Positions 36,385 to 44,859 of a stretch of DNA of 64,000 nucleotides are shown piece after piece (the stretch's first letter is position 1; every line of letters begins with the position of its first letter). Position numbers and translations under genes: made by a program. Below the pieces are notes generated by a model. It was not told the origin of the DNA. It made no database searches and was given only the letters and a program-made list of their open reading frames with translations. Source of the DNA: Halomonas huangheensis (GTDB lineage Bacteria > Pseudomonadota > Gammaproteobacteria > Pseudomonadales > Halomonadaceae); contig NZ_CP013106.1 of NCBI RefSeq assembly GCF_001431725.1, positions 1,364,001 to 1,428,000 of the forward strand, written 5' to 3'.

Positions 36385-38571
36385 ATGGAAATCAAGGTCA
36401 ACTTTCTCGACAACCTCCGGCTTGAAGCGAGTTTTGATGACTTTACTGTCATCACGGATCAGCCTATCCGCTACAAGGGTGATGGCTCTGCGCCGAGTCC
36501 GTTCGACTACTTCCTGGCGTCTTCGGCGTTGTGCGCAGCCTATTTCGTCAAGGTCTACTGCGTGGCTCGCGATATTCCTACCGAGAATATTCGGCTGTCG
36601 CAGAACAACATTGTCGATCCGGAGAATCGCTACAACCAGATCTTCCGTATCCAGGTAGAGTTGCCTGAGGATCTGTCCGACAAGGATCGCCAGGGGATTC
36701 TGCGCTCCATCGAACGCTGCACGGTCAAAAAGGTAGTGCAGACGGGGCCGGAGTTTCAGATCGAGACCGTCGATAATCTCGATGAAGATGCCCAGGCGCT
36801 ACTGATGGCGACGCCAGAGGAGAGTGCCAGCACCTGGATTGAGGGCAAGGATCTGCCGCTGGAGCAGACGATTTCCAACATGACCGGCATGCTTGAGAAG
36901 CTGGGCATGAAGGTCGAGATTGCTTCATGGCGCAACATCGTGCCGCATGTCTGGTCACTGCATATTCGTGATGCAGCATCGCCGATGTGCTTTACCAACG
37001 GCAAGGGCTCGACCAAGGAGAGTGCTCTGTGCTCGGCGTTGGGCGAGTTCATCGAACGCCTGAGCTGCAACTTCTTCTACAACGATCAGTTTTTTGGCGA
37101 AGAGATCGCCAACAGTGAGTTCGTTCATTATCCGAATGAGAAGTGGTTCAAGCCAGGGCCGGATGATGAACTGCCGGAAGGGCTGCTGGATGACTACTGT
37201 CTGGCGATCTACAACCCGGACGGTGAGCTGTGTGGCTCGAACCTGATTGATACCAACTCCGGCAATGTCGAGCGTGGCATCGTTTCCCTGCCGTTCGTGC
37301 GTCAGTCGGATGGTGAAGAAGTCTACTTCCCGTCCAACCTGATCGAGAACCTCTATCTCAGCAACGGAATGAGTGCCGGTAACACCCTGGTTGAAGCTCA
37401 GGTGCAGTGCCTGTCGGAAATCTTCGAACGCGCGGTGAAACGCGAGATCATCGAACAGGAAATTTCTCTGCCAGACGTGCCGCTGGAAGTGCTGAAACGC
37501 TATCCCGATATTCTGGAAGGGGTCGAGGCGCTTGAGGCGCAAGGCTTCCCGATCCTGGTCAAGGATGCGTCACTCGGTGGACGCTTCCCGGTGGCCTGCG
37601 TCACGCTGATGAACCCGAAGACCGGCGGTGTATTTGCTTCCTTCGGTGCGCATCCAAGTTTTCAGGTCGCGCTGGAGCGCAGCCTGACTGAGCTGATGCA
37701 AGGTCGTAGCTTCGAGGGCCTGAACGACTTTCTGCCACCAACCTTCAACTCGCTGGCGGTCACCGAGCCGAACAACTTCGTCGAGCACTTCATTGACTCG
37801 TCTGGTGTTGTCTCCTGGCGCTTCTTCAGCTCCAAAGCCGATATCGAGTTCTGCGAGTGGGACTTCTCGGGTACCAATGAACAGGAAGTGGCCAGCCTGA
37901 TGGGGATTCTCGAAGAGCTGGACAAGGAGGTCTACATGGCCGTCCATACTGACCTGGGCGCGCCGGTGTGCCGTATTCTGGTGCCTGGCTACTCCGAGGT
38001 CTATCCGGTGGAGGATCTGATCTGGGACAACACCAACATGGCGCTCGATTATCGTGAGGATATCCTCAATATCCATGCCCTGAGTGACGAGCAGCTTGCT
38101 GATCTGCTGGAGCGTCTGGAAGAGAGCCAGATCGATGAGCACATGGATATCATCACGCTGATCGGCATCGAGTTCGACGAGAACACGGTGTGGGGCCAGC
38201 TGACGATTCTTGAACTGAAGCTACTGATCCAACTGGCGCTGCAGCAGCATGAAGAAGCGTTGGAACGGGTCGCGATGTTCCTGCAGTACAACGACAATAC
38301 CATCGTGCGTGGTCTGTTCTATCAGGCGATGCAGGCGGCGCTCGAGATCGTGCTCGATGACGAGCTGGAACTGGGCGACTATCTCTACAACCTTGAGCGC
38401 ATGTTCGGCAAGGAGACCATGCAAGCAGTGGTGGGCTCGGTGAACGGCGAAGTTCGTTTCCATGGTCTGACACCCACCAGCATGCAGTTGGAAGGGCTGG
38501 AGAAGCACCAGCGGCTGATCGAGAGTTACCGCAAGCTGCACGCCGCGCGTGCGGCTCTGGCTGGCATGTAG
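36385..38571 (+). CDS. ycaO: OsmC-domain/YcaO-domain fusion protein
   Basis: A 728-residue protein in two parts. Residues about 1-140 are an OsmC/Ohr-like domain with cysteines at C50 (ASSALCAAYF), C59 and C112 (IERCTVKK), where C50 and C112 sit at the positions of the two redox cysteines of the family. Residues about 152-728 align end to end with E. coli YcaO (about 586 residues), including MCFTNGKGSTKESALCSALG, the ATP-binding GEFIERLS and FASFGAHPSFQVALERSLTE, and a C-terminal TPR-like region. E. coli YcaO is linked genetically to RimO and methylthiolation of ribosomal protein S12. The role of the OsmC part is not established; thiol or persulfide handling is inference. It is monocistronic. 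Confidence 0.9.
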   Translation: MEIKVNFLDNLRLEASFDDFTVITDQPIRYKGDGSAPSPFDYFLASSALCAAYFVKVYCVARDIPTENIRLSQNNIVDPENRYNQIFRIQVELPEDLSDKDRQGILRSIERCTVKKVVQTGPEFQIETVDNLDEDAQALLMATPEESASTWIEGKDLPLEQTISNMTGMLEKLGMKVEIASWRNIVPHVWSLHIRDAASPMCFTNGKGSTKESALCSALGEFIERLSCNFFYNDQFFGEEIANSEFVHYPNEKWFKPGPDDELPEGLLDDYCLAIYNPDGELCGSNLIDTNSGNVERGIVSLPFVRQSDGEEVYFPSNLIENLYLSNGMSAGNTLVEAQVQCLSEIFERAVKREIIEQEISLPDVPLEVLKRYPDILEGVEALEAQGFPILVKDASLGGRFPVACVTLMNPKTGGVFASFGAHPSFQVALERSLTELMQGRSFEGLNDFLPPTFNSLAVTEPNNFVEHFIDSSGVVSWRFFSSKADIEFCEWDFSGTNEQEVASLMGILEELDKEVYMAVHTDLGAPVCRILVPGYSEVYPVEDLIWDNTNMALDYREDILNIHALSDEQLADLLERLEESQIDEHMDIITLIGIEFDENTVWGQLTILELKLLIQLALQQHEEALERVAMFLQYNDNTIVRGLFYQAMQAALEIVLDDELELGDYLYNLERMFGKETMQAVVGSVNGEVRFHGLTPTSMQLEGLEKHQRLIESYRKLHAARAALAGM

Positions 38572-38596
38572 CTAGCCGTCTACTCTGGTTGACCTG

Positions 38597-38626
38597 AGGC
38601 CCCCGTATATCGGGGGCCTTTCTTTT
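38597..38626 (+). terminator. Intrinsic terminator of the OsmC-YcaO gene
   Basis: AGGCCCCCG (38597-38605) and CGGGGGCCT (38611-38619) form a 9-bp stem with a 5-base loop, followed by TTTCTTTT. It lies 26 bases after the stop codon. Confidence 0.9.
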
Positions 38627-38685
38627 CTGTGGTGGCCATCATTGCCTTCTTTCAGGCGGCAGCGATGGTGACGTGATCCTTTGAG

Positions 38686-40113
38686 TCAGGTAGCCACGCT
38701 CATGGAGCGGCGAGTTGCCAGACTCACGCCGATATAGCAGGCCGCCGAAGCGAGACAACCATAGAGCGGTCCCTGGACCCAGCCAAGGTCTGTACCCAGC
38801 AGTAGGTAGGCACTGACGCAGAATCCCGCCGCAATGGAAGCGAAAGCCCCGAGGCTATTGCCTTGCCACAGGGTTGAGCACAAGGTCACGCCAAACAACG
38901 ACGCCATCAGCGTGCCGTTGCCCAGGATGCCCAGCCACAGGATCATTACCGGCGGTAGATAGGCCATACCGACAAAGCTGCAGATACCGACAATCATGAC
39001 CATCAACCGGTTGAAGGTCATGGTGGTCGTGAATCCTTCATGGCGGCCCAGCGCTGAACGCAGGTCATAGGATAATGCCGTCGAGACGGTGTGCATCAGC
39101 GAGTTGGCGGTCGACTTCATGGCAAAGAGAATGAAGAGAGTGATCACGCTCGACATCAAGGGACCAACACCGTGTTCGAGGAAGGTCGGCATGGCGAGAT
39201 CAGGACTGGCGAGCTCCGGGAAATAGGCTCTGGCATACAGCCCCGCCAGTGGTGTGAAGTTCAACAGCAACCCGAGAACGGCCACCCAGATACCGACTTT
39301 CGCCATGCTCACGTCCTTCTTGATCGCCAGAAAGCGTACCGACATGAATGGCAGAGCCGCTGCCCACAGGAATGCATAGGGCAACAACAGCAGTGCCGAT
39401 GCCGGACTGTCACCGTAAGGGGCGCCAGTGGTGGGATTGGCGAGCTGTGGATCCTGACTATTGAGCTGGCCGATCAACTCGCCCAGCCCTATCTCGACGA
39501 ACACCACGTAAGCGATGACACAGGAGCCGAGGACCATACCCAGCACCATGACGGCGTCGGTCCAGGCGACCGCTCGCAGGCCACCAAACATCGTGTAGCA
39601 GATGACCAGCAGGGTAATCAGCAGGGCGCCCTGGGTAGGGGCGATGCCGAGCCATCCCGATACCAGCAGGCCGATGGCCTTGATCTGGGACACAAGGAAG
39701 ACACTCAACAACAGGATGATGATCAGCGCGACAATGCCCTGCAGCCAACGTCCCGCGAGGCCATCGGAATGGGTCTGGGCGATGTACTCGGGAATGGTAC
39801 GGCTGCCCAATGTTGCAGCCTTGCGGCGTAGGTAGTTGGCGAAGAACAGCGTGGCGATCAGAAACGCCGGGGTATAGAAGGTGTTCGAGAACAGTTCTAG
39901 TGAACCATATTCGTAGGCCACGCCAGGCGAGCCGATGAATACGAAGCCACTATAGCCAGTGGCAACCAGCGTGGCGGCGGCGACGAAAGGACCGAGCGAG
40001 TTGTTGGCGACAAGGAAACCGGATTCATCCTTGTCGCCTGCGGCACGCATGGAGTGGAGCGACAGGCCGATCAGGATCAGAGCCGAGCAGCTTAACAGCA
40101 ACCAATTCAACAT
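38686..40113 (-). CDS. Sodium:solute symporter (SSS) family transporter
   Basis: A 475-residue membrane protein with about 13 helices. ATGYSGFVFIGSPGVAYEYG and IPEYIAQTHS match the first helices and the cytosolic loop of SSS transporters, and GGLRAVAWTDAVMVLGMVL is the conserved Na+-site region. It has no long cytosolic tail. A 30-residue membrane protein is encoded 48 bases upstream in the same direction. It lies downstream of ArgE, RidA and a monooxygenase, all on the same strand, so a nitrogen-containing substrate is possible. That link is weak because a 424-base gap separates it from argE. Confidence 0.87.
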   Translation of the reverse strand: MLNWLLLSCSALILIGLSLHSMRAAGDKDESGFLVANNSLGPFVAAATLVATGYSGFVFIGSPGVAYEYGSLELFSNTFYTPAFLIATLFFANYLRRKAATLGSRTIPEYIAQTHSDGLAGRWLQGIVALIIILLLSVFLVSQIKAIGLLVSGWLGIAPTQGALLITLLVICYTMFGGLRAVAWTDAVMVLGMVLGSCVIAYVVFVEIGLGELIGQLNSQDPQLANPTTGAPYGDSPASALLLLPYAFLWAAALPFMSVRFLAIKKDVSMAKVGIWVAVLGLLLNFTPLAGLYARAYFPELASPDLAMPTFLEHGVGPLMSSVITLFILFAMKSTANSLMHTVSTALSYDLRSALGRHEGFTTTMTFNRLMVMIVGICSFVGMAYLPPVMILWLGILGNGTLMASLFGVTLCSTLWQGNSLGAFASIAAGFCVSAYLLLGTDLGWVQGPLYGCLASAACYIGVSLATRRSMSVAT

Positions 40114-40161
40114 CAGAGGAAACTCCTTGAGATCATTGTTCTAGTTCTGGCTGCGAAGGTG

Positions 40162-40254
40162 TCAGTGCTTGCGTGAGAGCAGCAGTGCTGCCACCGCTAA
40201 CGCCAGAGTTGCAGCCGAGGCAATACCGAAGGCGAGAAAGGTCCAGGATTCCAT
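40162..40254 (-). CDS. 30-residue membrane protein paired with the SSS symporter
   Basis: The protein begins MESWTFLAFGIASAATLALA and ends in SRKH: one hydrophobic helix with a short basic end, 30 residues in all. The start is supported by AGGAG 6 bases upstream (about 40261-40265, minus strand). It sits 48 bases before the SSS gene and 32 bases after a tandem repeat. Tiny single-helix proteins next to SSS transporters are known as accessory proteins, but I do not recognise this one specifically. A longer in-frame extension upstream runs through the repeat and is unlikely to be translated. Confidence 0.65.
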   Translation of the reverse strand: MESWTFLAFGIASAATLALAVAALLLSRKH

Positions 40255-40678
40255 GTCTTCTCCTGCTGGTTGTACGTTGTGGCTCTTGGTGTGAAGCAAG
40301 TTGGTGTGAAGCAAGTTGGTGTGAATCGAGCTGAGGTGAGTTGGAGACACACCGCCCCTGGGCCACGTGAAATCACGCAGCGGATCATGTCTCAACAGAG
40401 GTGGAGCGCCGTCTCAGTGGTGACTGTGTCAGTTTCGTGGCGACGACTTTTGATCAGTGCCGACGATGCCTGATTGATCCGTTGGGCAGCATCAAGAGGG
40501 GCAGGCTTCGCCAGCTGGAAAGGGGGTGTGTCGTCATGGGTAATGACTCCGTTGCCGGGTGTTATTGTAAGTGGGTCGTGCCGGCATCCATCACGACCTG
40601 AAAATGACGATAGCGTCGACACCCTGGTTAATTAAAATATTATTATGTGAACGGCAGCTTCAGCTTTTTCTATGCAAG
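40255..40678. other. Intergenic region upstream of the SSS pair
   Basis: A 424-base gap on the 5' side of the small gene and 3' of argE. It contains a 15-bp tandem repeat (40286-40330) and an AT-rich patch (about 40623-40650) that may hold a promoter. No hairpin with a T-run follows argE, and no gene was recognised in it. Confidence 0.45.
40286..40330. repeat. Tandem repeat, 3 x 15 bp
   Basis: Two perfect copies of TTGGTGTGAAGCAAG and a third diverged copy (TTGGTGTGAATCGAG). The array ends 32 bases before the start of the 30-residue membrane protein gene on the minus strand. Confidence 0.95.
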
Positions 40679-41875
40679 TCATGCCAAAGCCCCTTTGCTG
40701 AGGAGAGCTGGTGTTTCAGAGGCTTCCAATGCGATCACGAGGCGCCTGAGAAAGGTCTCGCAGCGTGCCAACTGCTCGTGCGTCACGAATTCATCGGGTT
40801 GATGACCCTGATCCATGCTGCCGGGGCCGCAGATCAGAGTCGGGATTCCCAATTCCTGCTGAAAGAGTCCACCTTCGGTGCCGTAGCCGATGCGTTCTCG
40901 AGTGCAGTCGTCGAGCAGGGCAACAATGAACCCCACCAGCGCTTCATCGTCAGCCATCGACAATCCGGGATAAGCACTGAGGCGTTCCATCTGGATACCG
41001 GCTTCAGGGTGTATCCTGCGCATCTCGGCTTCCAGCAACGACGCTTCTGACATCAGCTCCGCAAGCAGCATGTCGACATCGTCTGCCGGAACGTTGCGGA
41101 TCTCGAGGTCGATGCGACAATCCTGAGGCACGATGTTGAGTGCAGTCCCGCCCTGAACAACGCCTACCTGCAGCGTGGTATGGGGAATCGCGAAGCGCTC
41201 GTCGAAGGGACCGGTTTGAGCTTTCTCTATTGCCTTTCTCTCCACCCAGGTGATCAGTCGAGCAGCGGCATGGATGGCATTGACTCCCTCGGGGGCCATC
41301 CCGGAGTGACAGGCCTTGCCGCGTAGCTTCAGGCATACGGCGAGCTTGCCCTTGTGGGCGGTGGCCAGACGCATGGACGTCGGTTCACCGACCACACATG
41401 CCGCCGGGCGTTGTGGGTGGTGGGCAAGGTCGTTGATCAGGGTACGGACACCCAGGCAACCCACTTCTTCATCGTGAGAAAAAGCCAGATGGATGGGCAC
41501 ATTGAGATCCGCCTTGACCATGGCGGGCACCGCGGCCAACACGCAGGCGAGGAAGCCTTTCATATCGGCGGTGCCTCGTCCGTATAGCCGTTCGTTCTCG
41601 GCGGTCAATTGGAATGGTTCGACTCGCCAGGTCTGGCCGGTGACCGGCACGGTATCCGTGTGTCCTGAGAGCATGATTCCTGAACGATCATCGGGGCCAA
41701 TGGTGGCATAGAGGTTGGCCTTTGCTCCGCTGTCGTCGAGGACACGTCGTGAGGCCACTCCGTAATCAGCCAGATATGCCTCGATGAATTCGATCAGCGG
41801 CAGGTTGGAGCGGTGGCTGGTGGTATCGAAGGCCACCAGCTCGGCGAGCAGGTCGGTGACAGACATCTGGGACAT
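40679..41875 (-). CDS. argE: ArgE/DapE-family (M20) amidohydrolase, acetylornithine deacetylase type
   Basis: A 398-residue zinc hydrolase of the M20 family. GHTDTVP gives the first metal His/Asp, GRGTADMKG the bridging Asp, DEEVG the catalytic Glu pair, and GEPTSM the next ligand; a late His lies in MDQGHQPDEF. The dimerisation lid domain lies between. The sequence is of the acetylornithine deacetylase subgroup, but its place beside DUF1028, RidA and a monooxygenase, away from arginine genes, suggests release of an amino acid from some N-acyl compound during catabolism. It follows DUF1028 by 107 bases on the same strand. Confidence 0.85.
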   Translation of the reverse strand: MSQMSVTDLLAELVAFDTTSHRSNLPLIEFIEAYLADYGVASRRVLDDSGAKANLYATIGPDDRSGIMLSGHTDTVPVTGQTWRVEPFQLTAENERLYGRGTADMKGFLACVLAAVPAMVKADLNVPIHLAFSHDEEVGCLGVRTLINDLAHHPQRPAACVVGEPTSMRLATAHKGKLAVCLKLRGKACHSGMAPEGVNAIHAAARLITWVERKAIEKAQTGPFDERFAIPHTTLQVGVVQGGTALNIVPQDCRIDLEIRNVPADDVDMLLAELMSEASLLEAEMRRIHPEAGIQMERLSAYPGLSMADDEALVGFIVALLDDCTRERIGYGTEGGLFQQELGIPTLICGPGSMDQGHQPDEFVTHEQLARCETFLRRLVIALEASETPALLSKGALA

Positions 41876-41982
41876 GGGAGCTTCCCGTAGGGACAGTAGT
41901 AAGTAACGGATCTACCGGGCAGGGAAGGGAGATAGCAACCCTTCCACTGCCTGGCCAGTGTGGCATGGAGCAGGCTCGGGCC

Positions 41983-42657
41983 TCAGCGCGAGTCTCCCGG
42001 TACGCCATAGGAAGGGGACTGGTCGGGACGACTTGCGCGACAGACGTAGGCATCGCGCTGCGGAAGATAGTTCGCCCACACCATGCGCAATTCGGTCAGC
42101 GGCGAAATATGCCAGTCCACTCGTAGATCAACCACTGGCCAACTGGCCTGATCGGTGACCTTGAGTCCCGCTGAATATACCGGTCCCATTTCGCCGCCTG
42201 CCGCCAGGCCAGCTTCCAGAGCTGACAGTAATCGCTCGGCAAGTTCACCCTCGTGGGTCTCGAAGGTCGCTATCATGGCCTGGATGACTGCGGTATCTGC
42301 CAGCATGTTGCCGCCCGCGACGCAATCGCGACCCTGATGTGTGGCGTGCAGTCCGAGCGTCTCCATACCGCTATGGACGGCGCTGTGGCCCTGCCCATCA
42401 AGCACCTGGAGCTGACGCCATTCCGGGTACTCCTCGTTTTCGATGATCCGCGCCAACACCTGTTCGGCGTTGAGCCCCTGCTGCAACAGTGACACGCCCA
42501 ACTGGCCCAGTCCTGGGTTGGTGACGTTCTGGGTCAGTACCACCCCCTTGCCCGGGGCAACGAAGGGACAGCGGCTGGCGACACAGATGCTGGAAGAACT
42601 GATGGCGGTACCGAACTGCCCAGTCTCCCGGCAGAAACCGGCGATGGAAAAGGTCAT
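41983..42657 (-). CDS. DUF1028-family protein (Ntn-hydrolase fold)
   Basis: A 224-residue protein starting MTFSIAGF, the standard DUF1028 N-terminus. Family members have the Ntn-hydrolase fold, in which Thr2 could become the nucleophile after Met removal. VASRCPFVAPGKGVVLTQNV and NPGLGQLGVSLLQQGL are conserved. The substrate is unknown. Its ATG overlaps the RidA stop by 4 bases, so the two proteins are made together. Genes for DUF1028, RidA and M20 peptidases recur together in amino-acid or opine-like catabolic clusters, which suggests an amidase step. Confidence 0.85.
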   Translation of the reverse strand: MTFSIAGFCRETGQFGTAISSSSICVASRCPFVAPGKGVVLTQNVTNPGLGQLGVSLLQQGLNAEQVLARIIENEEYPEWRQLQVLDGQGHSAVHSGMETLGLHATHQGRDCVAGGNMLADTAVIQAMIATFETHEGELAERLLSALEAGLAAGGEMGPVYSAGLKVTDQASWPVVDLRVDWHISPLTELRMVWANYLPQRDAYVCRASRPDQSPSYGVPGDSR

Positions 42658-43076
42658 TGGGTGTCCTCCTCTGGAATCACGGCGATGACGTCGATTTCCA
42701 TCAGCCATTCGGGCTGGGCGAGTCCGGCGACCACCAGACCTGTGGAGATCGGAAAGACTCCCTTGAGCCATTTGCCGACTTCGCGATAAACCGGCTCACG
42801 AAAGCGGGGGTCGGTGATATAGGTAGTGGTCTTGACGATATGGCTGAGGTCGGAGCCGGCCTCCTCGAGTAGCTGCTTGACGTTCTTCATGGCTTGTTCG
42901 GCCTGAGAACCAGGGTCGCCCAGGCCGATGAGGTTGCCATTGAAGTCAGTACCGACCTGACCGCGCACATAAACCGTATTTCCCGCCCGAACTGCCTGGC
43001 AGAGATCATTGTCCAGACTCTGGTTGGGGTACGTCTGCTGGGTATTGAACATGCGGATTCGTGTATGAGTCGGCAT
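42654..43076 (-). CDS. RidA-family (YjgF/YER057c/UK114) protein
   Basis: A 140-residue Rid protein. VYVRGQVGTDFNGNLIGLGD and the late EWLMEIDVIAVIPEE fit the family fold. Archetypal RidA has a conserved Arg near residue 105 that hydrolyses enamine/imine intermediates; here the corresponding segment reads DPRFREPVYREVG, so the active-site form belongs to another Rid subgroup and may be catalytically different. The start ATG overlaps the monooxygenase TGA by one base. A likely job is to clear a reactive imine made by the flavin enzyme. Confidence 0.85.
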   Translation of the reverse strand: MPTHTRIRMFNTQQTYPNQSLDNDLCQAVRAGNTVYVRGQVGTDFNGNLIGLGDPGSQAEQAMKNVKQLLEEAGSDLSHIVKTTTYITDPRFREPVYREVGKWLKGVFPISTGLVVAGLAQPEWLMEIDVIAVIPEEDTQ

Positions 43077-44434
43077 CAATCTTCCCTCGCTATACGGACT
43101 TCCTGAGTCTGTGATTGGGCATATGCTGCATTGTTGCGACCGCTGTGATCAGCGCTCCCTGTTCGGTATTGCAAGGCATCCTGGTAAGCCAGGTATTTAC
43201 GCTGTGTCGCGATATGGTCGGCAATATGTCTGGCATCGTGCCAGACGCCCCAGATGAAGCTGGAGCCGCGGCGTGACAGCCATGGCAAACCGAGGAAATA
43301 GATGCCGGGTTCGCTGGAAACACCACGTTGATGCTGCGGCTTGCCGTGCTCATCAAAGGCATTGACCTTCAGCCAGCGGTAATCGACGGCAAAGCCTGTG
43401 GCCCAGATGATCGAGCCAATGCCGGCTTCCGCCATATCGAGTTCCAGAAGCGGATCGGTGATGCATTCCGGACTGGGCGGAATGATCCGAGCTTCCGGCT
43501 CCTGGGGAAGATCGAGACCATTGCGTGCAATATAGGCATCGGCGGCATCGAGTAATGACAGATAGTTCTCGTCACCGCGTGCAATGTTCTCGGCCAAGTC
43601 TGTCTCGAAGGATACCTTGCCGTTGTCGAAAGCTTTTGTTCTGCCGACGAGAGTGACGCCTTGGCGTGCCAGGTGACGAAAATCAACGGTATGGCCGCCT
43701 CGTGCACCGCTGACGGCAATCGTGACGTGCTCCGTACCTGGTGCCATGGCTTCAGCATCCCACTCACCGAGAACACCCAACCACCAGCAGAAGTCTCGAC
43801 CGCGATAGGCGCGTGGCGGGCGGTGGTGAGGGCCAACCGAAAGGTGAACATTGCGGCCGGAACGTTGTAGCTCATCGGCTATCTGGACCCCTGAGGAACC
43901 CGCCCCGACCACGAGTACCGCTCCTTCCGGTAGCTGCTCCGGGTTGCGGTACTCGGAGGAGTGTAGTTGCGTGAGATTGGCATCTTCGGGAGCGATCGGC
44001 GGGATGACCGGACGCTGAAAGGGACCTGTTGCCGCGACCACGCGGTTGGCCTTGATCACGCCTTCCGAAGTCTCGATCGTGAAGCCGGGCTGACCAATAT
44101 TGCGCTCGACGCTCAGTACATCAACACCAGTGTGGACGGGGGCGTTGAACTTTCTGGCGTAGTCCTCGAAGTAGGCGGCAATTCGCTCCTTCGATGGGAA
44201 GCCATCGGAATCGACATCGTCGAATTCCAGCCCCGGGAATCGGTCATGCCACGCTGGGCCGTTGGCGACCAGGGAATCCCAGCGCTCGGTCCGCCAGCGT
44301 TCTGCAATGCGATGACGCTCCAGAACAAGGTGTGGGATATCAAGGTGACTCAGGTGTTCGCTCATTGCCACGCCGGCCTGGCCGGCGCCGACGATAAGGG
44401 TATCGATTTCCTTGTTTTCTATTGTCATGTTCAT
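43076..44434 (-). CDS. Flavin-containing monooxygenase (group B, FMO/YUCCA-like)
   Basis: A 452-residue enzyme with two Rossmann motifs: the FAD site GAGQAG (16-21) and the NADPH site VVGAGSSGVQIADEL (about 175-190), plus IIWATGFAVDY, the conserved C-terminal FMO element. It would use NADPH and O2 to hydroxylate a nitrogen, sulfur or carbonyl group. The first gene of an operon with RidA, DUF1028 and probably argE, it faces a LysR gene across a 425-base region. The tight overlaps suggest that its product, or an imine from it, is passed to RidA. Confidence 0.87.
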   Translation of the reverse strand: MNMTIENKEIDTLIVGAGQAGVAMSEHLSHLDIPHLVLERHRIAERWRTERWDSLVANGPAWHDRFPGLEFDDVDSDGFPSKERIAAYFEDYARKFNAPVHTGVDVLSVERNIGQPGFTIETSEGVIKANRVVAATGPFQRPVIPPIAPEDANLTQLHSSEYRNPEQLPEGAVLVVGAGSSGVQIADELQRSGRNVHLSVGPHHRPPRAYRGRDFCWWLGVLGEWDAEAMAPGTEHVTIAVSGARGGHTVDFRHLARQGVTLVGRTKAFDNGKVSFETDLAENIARGDENYLSLLDAADAYIARNGLDLPQEPEARIIPPSPECITDPLLELDMAEAGIGSIIWATGFAVDYRWLKVNAFDEHGKPQHQRGVSSEPGIYFLGLPWLSRRGSSFIWGVWHDARHIADHIATQRKYLAYQDALQYRTGSADHSGRNNAAYAQSQTQEVRIARED

Positions 44435-44859
44435 GTCCTTGCTGTCTAACCTGTTGAGCTGGCGCTCGAAAAATCACGGTGCGCAGGCGAGTGTCTTCCA
44501 CCGTTATCGTGTTGTTGTGCGTGTGTTGCTGGGCCCGTGTGATGGTGTGCAGGTAGATTAGGAGCCAGGTTGGTATCAGTTAAAATATAGTTATTCGAGC
44601 TTTTGAATCGGTTTTACTGATGCAGGTAGGATGACCATACCGCCAGGCGGTTCTGACCCAAGGGCTGGTGCTGCTGATCAACAGGCAAGAAGCGTTATTT
44701 CACCGGCAGTGGAAAAGCTGGCGATCAGGAAACAGGAAACAGGCAAAACAGTTACGAAAGCGCCTTCCATCAGCGCTTCTGCTAGGCTGGCGAGACCTCG
44801 ATGGCCGGTAACTACAACCGGCGGATCGACTCCTTGAGTCATGACAACGGTATCCATGT
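44435..44859. promoter_or_regulatory. Divergent control region between the FMO operon and LysR
   Basis: In the minus direction TTAACT (44583-44578), 17 bases and TAATCT (44560-44555) are a possible promoter for the FMO operon. Immediately upstream is ATTC-N8-GAAT (44593-44608), which includes a T-N11-A arrangement typical of LysR sites. The remaining sequence shows no gene; short direct repeats (CAGGAAACAGGAAACAGG) lie near 44726-44743. Confidence 0.5.
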
